From: Oscillospiraceae bacterium
GTDB taxonomy: Bacteria > Bacillota > Clostridia > Oscillospirales > Oscillospiraceae
Assembly: GCA_017458885.1 (NCBI GenBank)
Contig: JAFSZQ010000029.1
Coordinates: 1-20,754 of the forward strand
DNA length: 20,754 nucleotides
Reading direction: 5' to 3'
Numbering within the stretch: the first letter of the stretch is position 1; every line of letters begins with the position of its first letter. Shown here one piece after another: positions 1 through 6,746 of the stretch. Under the pieces are notes generated by a model that was given only the letters and a program-made list of their open reading frames with translations, was not told the origin of the DNA and searched no databases. Both the position numbers and the translations under genes were made by a program.

Positions 1-46
1 ATAGTGCTGTTTTAACAAAAAAGCCGCGCATGGCTCTCGCTTCATA

Positions 47-89
47 GGGCAAAATGCCTGTTGACGGGATTTTGCGGGCAAAATAGAAT
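47..89 (+). promoter_or_regulatory. Sigma-A-type promoter with palindromic spacer
   Basis: The -35 box is TTGACG (61-66) and the -10 box TAGAAT (84-89), with a 17-base spacer. The spacer is largely occupied by ATTTTGC-GG-GCAAAAT (69-84), an inverted repeat with perfect 7-base arms that runs into the first base of the -10. The motif GGGCAAAAT occurs twice, at 47-55 and 76-84. The promoter call rests on hexamers and spacing. An operator function for the repeat is inference. Confidence 0.6.
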
Positions 90-115
90 GAAACAACAGG
101 AAAGGGAGGAAGAAC

Positions 116-850
116 ATGGACGCTTTGATGGAAAAAATGACAGGCGGGCCGCGCATTATCGCCGTGACGGGACACTTCGGCAGCGGCAAGACGGAGTTCT
201 GCGTCTCGCTGGCGTTCGCGCTCGCAGAGCGCGCAGCTTCTGATCCGCTGGCAAAGCTGCAGCGTGAAGAACGCCTGGCGTTGGCCGACCTCGATATCGA
301 AAACCCGTTCTTCCGCTCCCGCGAGCGGCAGGACGCGCTGGAGGCGGCGGGCGTCAGGGTCTACTCCGACCCGTTCAACGGGCGCAACGGCTCTGAATTG
401 CAGGTCATCTCCGCCGGCATTCGCGCGCCGCTGGAGGACGAGGGCTGCCGCGTGCTGCTGGACTGCGGCGGCGACGCCACGGGCGCGATGATCCTGAATC
501 AGTTCAAAAAATATTTCGCGCAGCCGTACCAATTGCTCTGCGTCGTCAATCCTTATCGTCCGGGCAGCGACACGGTGGAGAAGGCGGTGGAGCATATCCG
601 CGGCATTGAGCGGACGACCGGATTGCAGGTGACGGGGCTGATCGCGAACGGGCATCTGATCCGCTATACCACGCCGGATGAGGTGCTGCGCGGCTGGGAG
701 TTTGCCGCCGAGGTTGCCGAACAGACCGGCATCCCGGCGCTCTGCGCCTGCTGCATGGAATCGCTGGCGGAGCAGGTAGTGGGACGCGGCTTCGACGTGT
801 TCCCCATCGGCATGTATATGCGCGACAGTTATCTTGACAAGCAGGTATGA
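116..850 (+). CDS. ParA/CobB-like P-loop ATPase, function unknown
   Basis: This 244-residue cytoplasmic protein has a P-loop NTPase fold of the SIMIBI (MinD/ParA/CobB) type. A Walker A motif, GHFGSGKT, lies at residues 19-26. A DLDIENPFF motif (58-66) fits the switch region of this class, and LLDCGGDATG (114-123) fits a Walker B/switch II segment with two aspartates. I see no second domain, signal peptide or membrane segment. The ATG follows a GGGAGGA Shine-Dalgarno site by about six bases. The gene is first in its unit and is followed 52 bases later by a small PRC-barrel gene. ATP binding is well supported. The cellular role, such as metal or cofactor insertion or a partner enzyme encoded upstream, cannot be read from this window. 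Confidence 0.8.
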   Translation: MDALMEKMTGGPRIIAVTGHFGSGKTEFCVSLAFALAERAASDPLAKLQREERLALADLDIENPFFRSRERQDALEAAGVRVYSDPFNGRNGSELQVISAGIRAPLEDEGCRVLLDCGGDATGAMILNQFKKYFAQPYQLLCVVNPYRPGSDTVEKAVEHIRGIERTTGLQVTGLIANGHLIRYTTPDEVLRGWEFAAEVAEQTGIPALCACCMESLAEQVVGRGFDVFPIGMYMRDSYLDKQV

Positions 851-902
851 GGTATCGGACTTCCTCTTTCCGACATATCATGTGGGAGAAAGAGGTGGGA
901 GG

Positions 903-1190
903 ATGGACCAGCGCTTTACCGAGCTCCGCTGCAAGGAGGTCATCAACATCAACGACGGCTGCCGCCTCGGCTACGTCGGCGATCTGGATCTGCGCATCCC
1001 CGAGGGCGAGATCACGGCGCTCATCGTGCCGGGGCCGCTCAAGCTGTTCGGGCTGCTGGGGCGCGGGGAGGAATACTACATACCCTGGCGCTGTATCAAG
1101 CGCATCGGGGACGACGTGATCCTCATCGAGCACACGTTCCCGCGCCGCGGCGACGAGCCGCCGCCCAAGCGCGGCAAAAAAAGATGGTAA
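903..1190 (+). CDS. YlmC/YmxH-family PRC-barrel sporulation protein
   Basis: This 95-residue protein opens with the pattern of the YlmC/YmxH group: a start like FTELRCKEVINI, then GCRLGYVGDLDL, then an IPEGEITALIVPG strand. Together these form a single PRC-barrel-like fold. Members are common in spore-forming Bacillota and are annotated as sporulation proteins, but their molecular role is poorly defined. The C-terminus is a short basic tail (PPPKRGKKRW). I chose ATG 903, preceded by AGGTGGGAGG, over a longer in-frame start at 834 that would overlap the upstream gene and add an unconserved extension. The next gene, rpsB, has its own promoter, so this gene probably ends the first unit, although I see no hairpin terminator after it. 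Confidence 0.82.
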   Translation: MDQRFTELRCKEVININDGCRLGYVGDLDLRIPEGEITALIVPGPLKLFGLLGRGEEYYIPWRCIKRIGDDVILIEHTFPRRGDEPPPKRGKKRW

Positions 1191-1206
1191 AAGCGTAAAA
1201 TAATGC

Positions 1207-1235
1207 TTGCAATCCCTGAAACGGTGTGTTAATCT
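1207..1235 (+). promoter_or_regulatory. Sigma-A-type promoter for rpsB-tsf
   Basis: TTGCAA (1207-1212), a 17-base spacer and TAATCT (1230-1235), with an extended -10 TG at 1227-1228. An inverted repeat, CCCTGA (1214-1219) and TCAGGG (1237-1242), flanks the -10. Transcription would start near 1242, leaving a leader of about 100 bases. Confidence 0.55.
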
Positions 1236-1241
1236 ATCAGG

Positions 1242-1343
1242 GCATTCCGCACGGAGACGGACTTTTCGCCGGTTGCCCGCAAGGGTCGGGGGAGAGGACG
1301 AGGTCTCCGGAGGGTAACAAACAAAAACAAAAGGAGAAACAAA
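1242..1343 (+). promoter_or_regulatory. Structured 5' leader of rpsB, possible autoregulatory RNA
   Basis: An outer stem pairs CGGAGAC (1252-1258) with GTCTCCG (1303-1309). Inside it, CCC (1276-1278) and GGG (1283-1285) form a GCAA-tetraloop hairpin that can be extended by CCG (1269-1271) pairing with CGG (1287-1289). An A-rich single-stranded stretch and the AAGGAG ribosome-binding site (1331-1336) follow. Ribosomal-protein leaders that bind their own product are a known class. Assigning this one to S2 binding is inference from position only. Confidence 0.4.
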
Positions 1344-2087
1344 ATGGCAAACGTCGTATCCATGAAGTCCCTGCTGGAAGCAGGCGTCCACTTCGGTCAT
1401 CAGACCCGTCGCTGGAACCCCAAAATGGCTCCCTACATCTACACGGAGCGCAACGGCATCTATATCATCGACCTGCAGAAAACGGTCAAGAAGCTCGAGG
1501 AGGCGTACAACTTCGTGCGTCAGCTCTCCGAGGACGGCAAGACGCTGCTGTTCGTCGGCACCAAGAAGCAGGCGCAGGAGGCCATCCGTGACGAGGCGCT
1601 GCGCTGCAACATGTACTACGTCAACGCCCGCTGGCTCGGCGGCATGATGACGAACTTCAAGACCATGCGCACCCGTATCGACCGTCTCAACCAGCTCAAG
1701 CGCATGCAGGAGGACGGCACCTTCGACATGCTGCCGAAGAAGGAAGTCATGAAGCACCTCGGCGAGATCGAGAAGCTGGAGAAGTACCTCGGCGGCGTGA
1801 AGGAGATGACGCGGCTGCCGGGCGCGCTCTTCATCATCGACACGCGCAAGGAGCGCAACGCCATCGCCGAGGCGCACAAGCTCGGCATCCCCGTCGTCGC
1901 TATCGCGGACACCAACTGCGATCCCGACGAGATCGACTACCCGATCCCGGGCAACGACGATGCCATCCGCGCCATCAAGCTGATTGCCGGCGTCATGGCC
2001 AACGCCATGATCGAGGGCAAGCAGGGCGAGGTCATGGAGGACGCGCTCGCGGAGAAGGCTGAGGGCGAAGCCGAGGCTGAGGCGTAA
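1344..2087 (+). CDS. rpsB: 30S ribosomal protein S2
   Basis: The 247-residue product matches ribosomal protein S2, which sits on the back of the 30S subunit between head and body and is needed for S1 to bind. Diagnostic segments are the N-terminal [38 protein letters not shown] and [10 protein letters not shown]. Length is normal for bacterial S2. The C-terminus is an Ala/Glu-rich acidic tail, common in this family. The ATG lies seven bases after AAGGAG. The gene is co-transcribed with tsf, the standard pairing in bacteria, and starts a transcript with a structured leader. Confidence 0.98.
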   Translation: MANVVSMKSLLEAGVHFGHQTRRWNPKMAPYIYTERNGIYIIDLQKTVKKLEEAYNFVRQLSEDGKTLLFVGTKKQAQEAIRDEALRCNMYYVNARWLGGMMTNFKTMRTRIDRLNQLKRMQEDGTFDMLPKKEVMKHLGEIEKLEKYLGGVKEMTRLPGALFIIDTRKERNAIAEAHKLGIPVVAIADTNCDPDEIDYPIPGNDDAIRAIKLIAGVMANAMIEGKQGEVMEDALAEKAEGEAEAEA

Positions 2088-2108
2088 AAGGACAAGGAGG
2101 ACAGAGCA

Positions 2109-3032
2109 ATGGCATTTACCGCTTCTGACGTGATGAAACTGCGTGAGATGACCGGCTGCGGCATGATGGACTGCAAGAAGGCGCTCACCGAGACCGACGG
2201 CAACGTCGATAAGGCGATCGAGTACCTGCGCGAGAAGGGTCTCGCGTCGCAGGCGAAGAAGGCGGGCCGCGTCGCCGCCGAGGGCATGGCGTACGCCGCC
2301 GTGATCGACGGCGTGGGCGTCGCGGTCGAGGTCAACTGCGAGACGGACTTCGTCGCAAACGGCGACCTGTTCCAGAACTTCGTCAAGAACCTCGCAAGCG
2401 TGATCGCGAAGAACGACCCCGCCGACCTCGACGCGCTGAACAACTGCGCGTGGACGGACGGCAAGGGCACCGTCGCCTCCGCGAAGGACGAGCTGTTCCT
2501 CGCCCTGCGCGAGAACATGGGCATCCGCCGCTTCGCGCGCATCGCCAGCGACGTGTGCGTGCCCTATGTGCACATGAAGGGCAAGATCGGCGTGCTCGTG
2601 AACCTCAAGGTCGAGGGCGGCGTCGACGCGACCGACATCGGCAAGGACGTCGCGATGCAGATCGCGGCGCTGAATCCGCGCTTCTGGGACAAGAGCCAGG
2701 TCACGGACGAGGTCATCGAGGAGGAGAAGAAGATCATGCTCGCCCAGATGGACAACGATCCGAAGATGGCGGGCAAGCCCCAGCAGGTCAAGGAAAAGAT
2801 CGTCATGGGCAAGCTCAACAAGTTCTACTCCGAGAACTGCCTGCTCCAACAGGCGTTCGTCAAGGACGGTGACGTGACGGTCGAGCAGTATATGGCGAAC
2901 GCCGCGAAGGCGCTCGGCGGCAAGGTCGAGTTCGTCAACGCCGTCCGCTTCGAGAAGGGCGAGGGCATCGAGAAGAAGCAGGAGGACGTCGCGGCGGAGA
3001 TCGCGACGCTCGCCGGACTGAAGAAAGACTAA
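2109..3032 (+). CDS. tsf: Translation elongation factor Ts
   Basis: EF-Ts is the nucleotide-exchange factor that releases GDP from EF-Tu. The N-terminal UBA-like domain (residues about 1-55) carries the family pattern LREMTGCGMMDCKKAL followed by the KAIEYLREKG helix. The core contains CETDFVA, the segment involved in EF-Tu contact. At 307 residues it is slightly longer than typical. A strong AAGGAGG site lies just upstream of the ATG, 21 bases after rpsB. A strong terminator follows directly, so rpsB-tsf forms its own two-gene unit. The pyrH-frr genes that often follow tsf in Bacillota are not in this window. Confidence 0.98.
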   Translation: MAFTASDVMKLREMTGCGMMDCKKALTETDGNVDKAIEYLREKGLASQAKKAGRVAAEGMAYAAVIDGVGVAVEVNCETDFVANGDLFQNFVKNLASVIAKNDPADLDALNNCAWTDGKGTVASAKDELFLALRENMGIRRFARIASDVCVPYVHMKGKIGVLVNLKVEGGVDATDIGKDVAMQIAALNPRFWDKSQVTDEVIEEEKKIMLAQMDNDPKMAGKPQQVKEKIVMGKLNKFYSENCLLQQAFVKDGDVTVEQYMANAAKALGGKVEFVNAVRFEKGEGIEKKQEDVAAEIATLAGLKKD

Positions 3033-3038
3033 AGCAAA

Positions 3039-3072
3039 AAAAGACCGCGGCGTCCGCCGCGGTCTTTTTTTG
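3039..3072 (+). terminator. Intrinsic terminator after tsf
   Basis: The stem AAGACCGCGGC pairs with GCCGCGGTCTT around a short loop, and a run of seven T follows. It lies seven bases after the tsf stop. Confidence 0.93.
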
Positions 3073-3102
3073 CGCGCGGGCGGTGACATTGCAAGCCCAC
3101 GC

Positions 3103-3125
3103 AAGAAAAATTGCAAAATTTTCTT
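3103..3125. promoter_or_regulatory. Near-perfect palindrome overlapping the scpA promoter
   Basis: The left half AAGAAAA (3103-3109) pairs with TTTTCTT (3119-3125). After one mismatch, TT pairs with AA around a GCA centre. The right arm shares its last two bases with the -35 box, so a bound protein would compete with RNA polymerase. It is AT-rich in a GC-rich genome. Operator function is inference. Confidence 0.35.
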
Positions 3126-3152
3126 GTAAAACCGCGACGCGGATGGTATACT
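3124..3152 (+). promoter_or_regulatory. Sigma-A-type promoter for the scpA unit
   Basis: TTGTAA (3124-3129), a 17-base spacer and TATACT (3147-3152). The predicted start of transcription is near 3159-3160, which rules out the upstream TTG at 3160 as the scpA start and supports ATG 3187. Confidence 0.7.
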
Positions 3153-3186
3153 GTCACAGTTGAACGACCGCACAGGAGACGCCGAT

Positions 3187-3972
3187 ATGGACGACCCCAT
3201 TTTCAAGCTCGAAGGCGTGGTGCAGGAGCGGAGCGAGGAGGCGCTGCAGGACTTTGAGGGCCCTCTCGACCTGATCCTGTTCCTGCTTTCCAAGAACAAG
3301 ATCGAAATACAGAACATCCCCATCGCGCTGCTGCTCGACCAGTACCTCGCGTACCTCGCCGAGCGCAAGCGGCTCGACCTCGAGATCGCGAGCGAATTCA
3401 TCCTCATGGCGTCGCATCTGATGTTCATCAAGTCGCGGATGCTGCTCTCGCTCGAGGACGAGGAGGCAAAAAGCGAGATGGACGAGCTGGTGCGCTCGCT
3501 GCAGGAGCGGCAGCAGAAGGACGCGTATCTGCGCGTCAAGGCGCTGACCGACACGATGTCCGCGATGAGCGAGTTCGGGCGCAACACGATGACGCGCCCG
3601 CCGGAGCCGCGCGAGCGCGGCAAGGTCTACGACTACGACCACGAGGCGTCCGACCTCGTCGCCGCGATGTCGGAGATCGAGGAGCGCGTCAAACGCCTCG
3701 CGCCGCCGGACCGCGGCGCGTTCCGCGAGATCGTGCGGCGCGAGCCGTACTCCGTGTCGGACAAGGCGCGCGAGATCGTCGTCTGGCTCAAACGCTCCGG
3801 CATCACGCGGTTTTTGCTGCTGTTTCGCGGCAGCCGCAGCCGCAGCGAGATCGTGGCGACGTTCCTCGCCGTGCTGGAGCTGTGCCGCGCGAAGGCGATC
3901 CGGCTCGCGGGCCCGGACGTGGACTGCACGGTGGATTACGAAACGGACGCGCCGGAGCTTCCGGCGCTGTAA
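3187..3972 (+). CDS. scpA: Segregation and condensation protein A
   Basis: ScpA is the kleisin subunit of the bacterial SMC condensin and bridges SMC heads with ScpB. The N-terminal helical region has the family signature FEGPLDLILFLLSKNKIEI and then a LLDQYLAYL helix. The helix ASEFILMASHLMFIKSRMLL is also characteristic. The middle is charged, and the C-terminal 80 or so residues fit the winged-helix domain that contacts the SMC head. With ATG 3187 the protein has 261 residues, a normal length. This start has an AGGAGA site eight bases upstream. scpB follows directly, as in most Bacillota. Confidence 0.95.
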   Translation: MDDPIFKLEGVVQERSEEALQDFEGPLDLILFLLSKNKIEIQNIPIALLLDQYLAYLAERKRLDLEIASEFILMASHLMFIKSRMLLSLEDEEAKSEMDELVRSLQERQQKDAYLRVKALTDTMSAMSEFGRNTMTRPPEPRERGKVYDYDHEASDLVAAMSEIEERVKRLAPPDRGAFREIVRREPYSVSDKAREIVVWLKRSGITRFLLLFRGSRSRSEIVATFLAVLELCRAKAIRLAGPDVDCTVDYETDAPELPAL

Positions 3973-3993
3973 GGGGCGGTGGATTTGGAGACA

Positions 3994-4563
3994 ATGGACT
4001 TGCGCGAGCTGGAGGCAGCCGTCGAGGGCATCCTGTTCGCCTCGGGCGAGCCGGTGGGCGTCGAGCGCATCTGCCTCGCGCTGGAGCTGGACAGGGAGAC
4101 GGCGGAGATGCTGCTCAAAAAGCTCGAGGATCACTACGCCTACGAGCGGCGCGGCGTCCGCCTCGTGCGGATGGAGGACAGCTATCAGCTCTGCTCCGCG
4201 CCGGACTACGCCGACGTCATCCGCAAGGCGTTCGAGATCCGCAAGAGCGCGAAGCTCAGCCAGCCCGCGCTCGAGGCGCTGACCGTCGTCGCCTACTACC
4301 AGCCGACGACCCGCGCCTACGTCGATCAGGTGCGCGGGGTGGACAGCTCGTACACGATGGGGCTGCTGCAGGAGCGCGGGCTGATCGAGGAGTGCGGGCA
4401 TCTGCAGGTGCCCGGGCGTCCGCGCCTGTACCGCACGACGAAGGAATTTTTGCGCGTGTTCCACTTGAGCTCGCTGGACGAGCTTCCCGAGATGCCCGGT
4501 CTTGAGCCGGAGGGGCAGCTTCGCATCGGCGAGGACGGGACGCTGCCGGAGGGCGACGCATGA
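3994..4563 (+). CDS. scpB: Segregation and condensation protein B
   Basis: ScpB is the dimeric winged-helix partner of ScpA in the SMC complex. The N-terminal segment LEAAVEGILFASGEPV is the family hallmark. The central LSQPALEALTVVAYYQP and the later GLIEECGHLQVPGRP followed by LYRTTKEFL are equally typical of the second winged helix. I favour ATG 3994, with GGTGG about ten bases upstream. A GTG at 3979 is in frame but has only two bases between AAGGGG and the start. The product is about 189 residues. It overlaps the next gene by four bases, implying coupled translation. Confidence 0.93.
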   Translation: MDLRELEAAVEGILFASGEPVGVERICLALELDRETAEMLLKKLEDHYAYERRGVRLVRMEDSYQLCSAPDYADVIRKAFEIRKSAKLSQPALEALTVVAYYQPTTRAYVDQVRGVDSSYTMGLLQERGLIEECGHLQVPGRPRLYRTTKEFLRVFHLSSLDELPEMPGLEPEGQLRIGEDGTLPEGDA

Positions 4564-5198
4564 CGGCGCTCAAGATACTCGGCGTCCTCCTTCTGCTCCT
4601 GCTGCTGCTCGGGCTGACGCGGCTCGGCGTCGTTGCCGCGTTCGACGGCGGGACGCGCGTCACCGCGCGCGTGGGCGTCTTTCGCCTGACGCTTTATCCG
4701 CGCAAGGCGGGGAAGCGTCCCAAACCGGAAAAAACAGCGAAGAAAGCGGAGAAAAAGCCGCTTCCCAAGCCGTCGTTCGGCGAGGTGCGCGAGCTGCTCG
4801 AGATCGCGCTCCGCGCGCTGCGAAAGACGGCGCGGCGCGCCTGCCGGCGTGTGCGGATCGACCCGCTGGAGCTGACCGCCGTGTTCGGCGGGAGCGACCC
4901 CGCGGACATCGCGGCGGCGTTCGGCGCGGCGAACGCGCTGCTGCACACGCTCATGCCGCGTTTGGAGGAGACGTTCCATATCCCGAACCCCTCGCTGCAT
5001 CTGCGCGTGGATTTCGACCGCGAGCGGACGGAGGCGTTCGGCGCGGTGGGCGCGTCGCTGCGCGTTTGCGACCTGCTCGCCATCGCGCTCACGCTCGCCG
5101 TCCCGCTGCTGCGCTGGTACCTGCGCTTCCAGCGGACGCACGGGGACGGCGCCCCGAAAGAGACGAAACCAAGCGACACCGAAGAACAGATCGCATAA
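4560..5198 (+). CDS. DUF2953-type membrane-anchored protein, function unknown
   Basis: This 212-residue protein starts with one hydrophobic segment (residues about 5-23, leucine-rich) and is probably anchored by it. A very basic linker with many Lys and Pro follows at about 49-71. The remainder has the strand and helix pattern seen in DUF2953 proteins, including PLELTAVFGGSDPADIAAAFG and a second hydrophobic stretch near 170-185. In Clostridia such genes typically lie between scpB and the spore gene ytfJ/gerW, exactly as here, which suggests an envelope or sporulation role. No catalytic motif is visible. Its ATG overlaps the scpB stop (ATGA). Confidence 0.72.
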   Translation: MTALKILGVLLLLLLLLGLTRLGVVAAFDGGTRVTARVGVFRLTLYPRKAGKRPKPEKTAKKAEKKPLPKPSFGEVRELLEIALRALRKTARRACRRVRIDPLELTAVFGGSDPADIAAAFGAANALLHTLMPRLEETFHIPNPSLHLRVDFDRERTEAFGAVGASLRVCDLLAIALTLAVPLLRWYLRFQRTHGDGAPKETKPSDTEEQIA

Positions 5199-5213
5199 GA
5201 AAGGATGAACGAC

Positions 5214-5606
5214 ATGAACGATCAGGAAAAGAAACCGTTGAGCGACCTCATGGAGACCACGATGACCAAGATCCGCGAGATGGTGGACTCCAACACCATC
5301 ATCGGCACGCCCATCAACACGCCGGACGGCGTGACCGTGATCCCGATCTCCCGCGTGAGCTTCGGCTTCGGCACGGGCGGCAGCGACTACGGCAAGAGCG
5401 CCGACAAGTTCGGCGGCGCGGGCGCGGCGGGCGTGAAGATCGACCCCGTCAGCTTCCTCATCATCAAGGACGGCATGACCCGCGTGGTGCCCGTGGCGAT
5501 CCCCGCCGTGGGCGTCGCCGACCGCGTGCTCGACCTCGTGCCGGAGGTCATTGAGCGCGTGGAGCACTTCATCGAGCGCAAAAAAGAAGAAAAAGACATG
5601 TTCTGA
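5214..5606 (+). CDS. gerW: GerW/YtfJ-family spore protein
   Basis: The 130-residue product matches the GerW (YtfJ) family, made during sporulation and linked to germination in Bacillus. Recognisable parts are an N-terminal helix with MVDSNTIIGTPI, the segment GVTVIPISRVSFGFGTGGSD, a glycine-rich loop (FGGAGAAGVKIDP) and the hydrophobic strand VSFLIIKDG. The C-terminus is a charged helix. I chose ATG 5214 because AAGAAAGG lies a few bases upstream; ATG 5205 would touch that site. It sits 15 bases after the DUF2953 gene and 51 bases before the carboxypeptidase gene, the usual neighbourhood. Confidence 0.88.
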   Translation: MNDQEKKPLSDLMETTMTKIREMVDSNTIIGTPINTPDGVTVIPISRVSFGFGTGGSDYGKSADKFGGAGAAGVKIDPVSFLIIKDGMTRVVPVAIPAVGVADRVLDLVPEVIERVEHFIERKKEEKDMF

Positions 5607-5657
5607 TCCCGCGCTTGCGGGCATACTAGGAGCACTTGCGAAAAAAGGAGTGGTCCC

Positions 5658-6746
5658 ATGTCCCGCGCGCGTCCCATTACGGCTGTTTTGCTCGCCCTGC
5701 TTTGCCTGACAAGCAATATTCCTTGTCAGGCTGCGCCGACCGTCTCCGCGTCCGCCTATGTGCTGATGGACGCGGACAGCGGGCGCGTGCTGCTCGCGCG
5801 GAGCGAGACGGCGGAAAAGCCCATCGCCAGCACGACGAAGCTCATGACCGCTCTGGTCGCGCTGCGCTCCGCCCGTCTGTCCGACCTTGTGACGGTCAAG
5901 CGCGAGCATCTGAAGGAAGGCTCGTCGATGTACCTCGCGGAGGGCGAGACGCTGACGCTGGAGGCGCTGCTCTACGGGCTGATGCTGCCGTCGGGCAACG
6001 ACGCGGCGGAGTGCGTCGCGGACTTCTGCGGCGGGCGGGAGGCGTTCGTGCGGCGCATGAACGAGACCGCGGCGGCGCTGGAGATGACGCACACGGCGTT
6101 CGCCAACCCCAGCGGGCTGGACGAGGCGGGGCACTACTCCTGCGCGCTCGACCTGGCGCGGCTGATGGCGTACGCCATGCGCGACCCCGCGTTCGCGCGC
6201 ATCGTCTCGACCAGAACGGCGACGGCGGGCGCGCGCACGATGATGAACCACAACAAGCTGCTCGGCGCGCTCGAGGGCTGCACCGGCGGCAAGACCGGCT
6301 ACACCGGCGCGGCGGGGCGGACGCTGGTTTCGTGCGCGGAGCGCGGCGGGCTGCGGCTCGTCGCGGTGACGCTGCACGACGGGAACGACTGGGCGGATCA
6401 CGCGGCGCTCTACGAGCACGGCTTTGCGTCGTACCACGGCGAGCGCGTGCTCGAGCGCGGCGAAGCCTGCGCGCTCGTCCCCGTGCGCGGCGGGGAGGCG
6501 TCCTGCGTCGCGCTCGCGGCGGAGGAGGGCTTCGCCTATCCGCTCGCGGACGGCGAGGCGCTGACCGTGCGCTTCGAGCTGCCGGACGCGGTGAGCGCGC
6601 CGGTCAAAGCGGGACAGGCGCTCGGCAAAGCCGTCGTCCTGCTCGACGGCGCGGAGATCGCCCGCGCGGCGCTGCTCGCGCAAAACGGTGTCAAGGCGGC
6701 GCGGACGGAGGGGAAGTCCTTTTGGAAGAGCGTGTTCAAAAACTGA
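5658..6746 (+). CDS. dacF: D-alanyl-D-alanine carboxypeptidase, DacF-like
   Basis: This is a low-molecular-weight penicillin-binding protein of the S11 peptidase family that trims the terminal D-Ala from peptidoglycan stem peptides. An N-terminal signal peptide (residues about 1-26) directs export. The three active-site motifs are complete: S58-T-T-K61, S112-G-N114 and K212-T-G214. A C-terminal domain follows, ending in a short amphipathic tail (KSFWKSVFKN) that may hold the protein to the membrane. Length is 362 residues. AAGGAG lies seven bases before the ATG. A 28-base inverted repeat falls within the signal-peptide codons at 5704-5731. The 3' end contains the start of rluB. The family is certain; the exact paralogue name is by context. 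Confidence 0.9.
   Translation: MSRARPITAVLLALLCLTSNIPCQAAPTVSASAYVLMDADSGRVLLARSETAEKPIASTTKLMTALVALRSARLSDLVTVKREHLKEGSSMYLAEGETLTLEALLYGLMLPSGNDAAECVADFCGGREAFVRRMNETAAALEMTHTAFANPSGLDEAGHYSCALDLARLMAYAMRDPAFARIVSTRTATAGARTMMNHNKLLGALEGCTGGKTGYTGAAGRTLVSCAERGGLRLVAVTLHDGNDWADHAALYEHGFASYHGERVLERGEACALVPVRGGEASCVALAAEEGFAYPLADGEALTVRFELPDAVSAPVKAGQALGKAVVLLDGAEIARAALLAQNGVKAARTEGKSFWKSVFKN
5704..5731. repeat. 28-base inverted repeat inside the dacF signal-peptide codons
   Basis: The arms GCCTGACAAG (5704-5713) and CTTGTCAGGC (5722-5731) are perfect complements around CAATATTC, whose middle AATATT is itself palindromic. The core is AT-rich against strongly GC-rich surroundings and uses codons such as AAT and ATT that are rare nearby. 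Confidence 0.7.

Noticed and set aside
1203..1232. Nine-codon mini-ORF before rpsB as a leader peptide
   Set aside because: Its stop codon lies in the -10 box of the rpsB promoter, so it is upstream of the predicted transcript, and it has no ribosome-binding site.
3160..3186. TTG 3160 as the scpA start
   Set aside because: It coincides with the predicted transcription start and has no upstream ribosome-binding site; ATG 3187 has one.
546..3623. 1025-codon open frame on the minus strand
   Set aside because: It runs antisense through the P-loop gene, rpsB, tsf, the terminator and scpA. The translation is low-complexity (Arg, Leu, Asp, Ser runs) and matches no family. It is a by-product of GC-rich codon bias.
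5608..5621. CCCGC-GCTT-GCGGG hairpin between gerW and dacF as a terminator
   Set aside because: Only five base pairs and no T-run after it; too weak to call.
4326..6683. 785-codon open frame on the minus strand
   Set aside because: Antisense to scpB, DUF2953, gerW and dacF, with Arg/Ala/His-rich composition and no domain.
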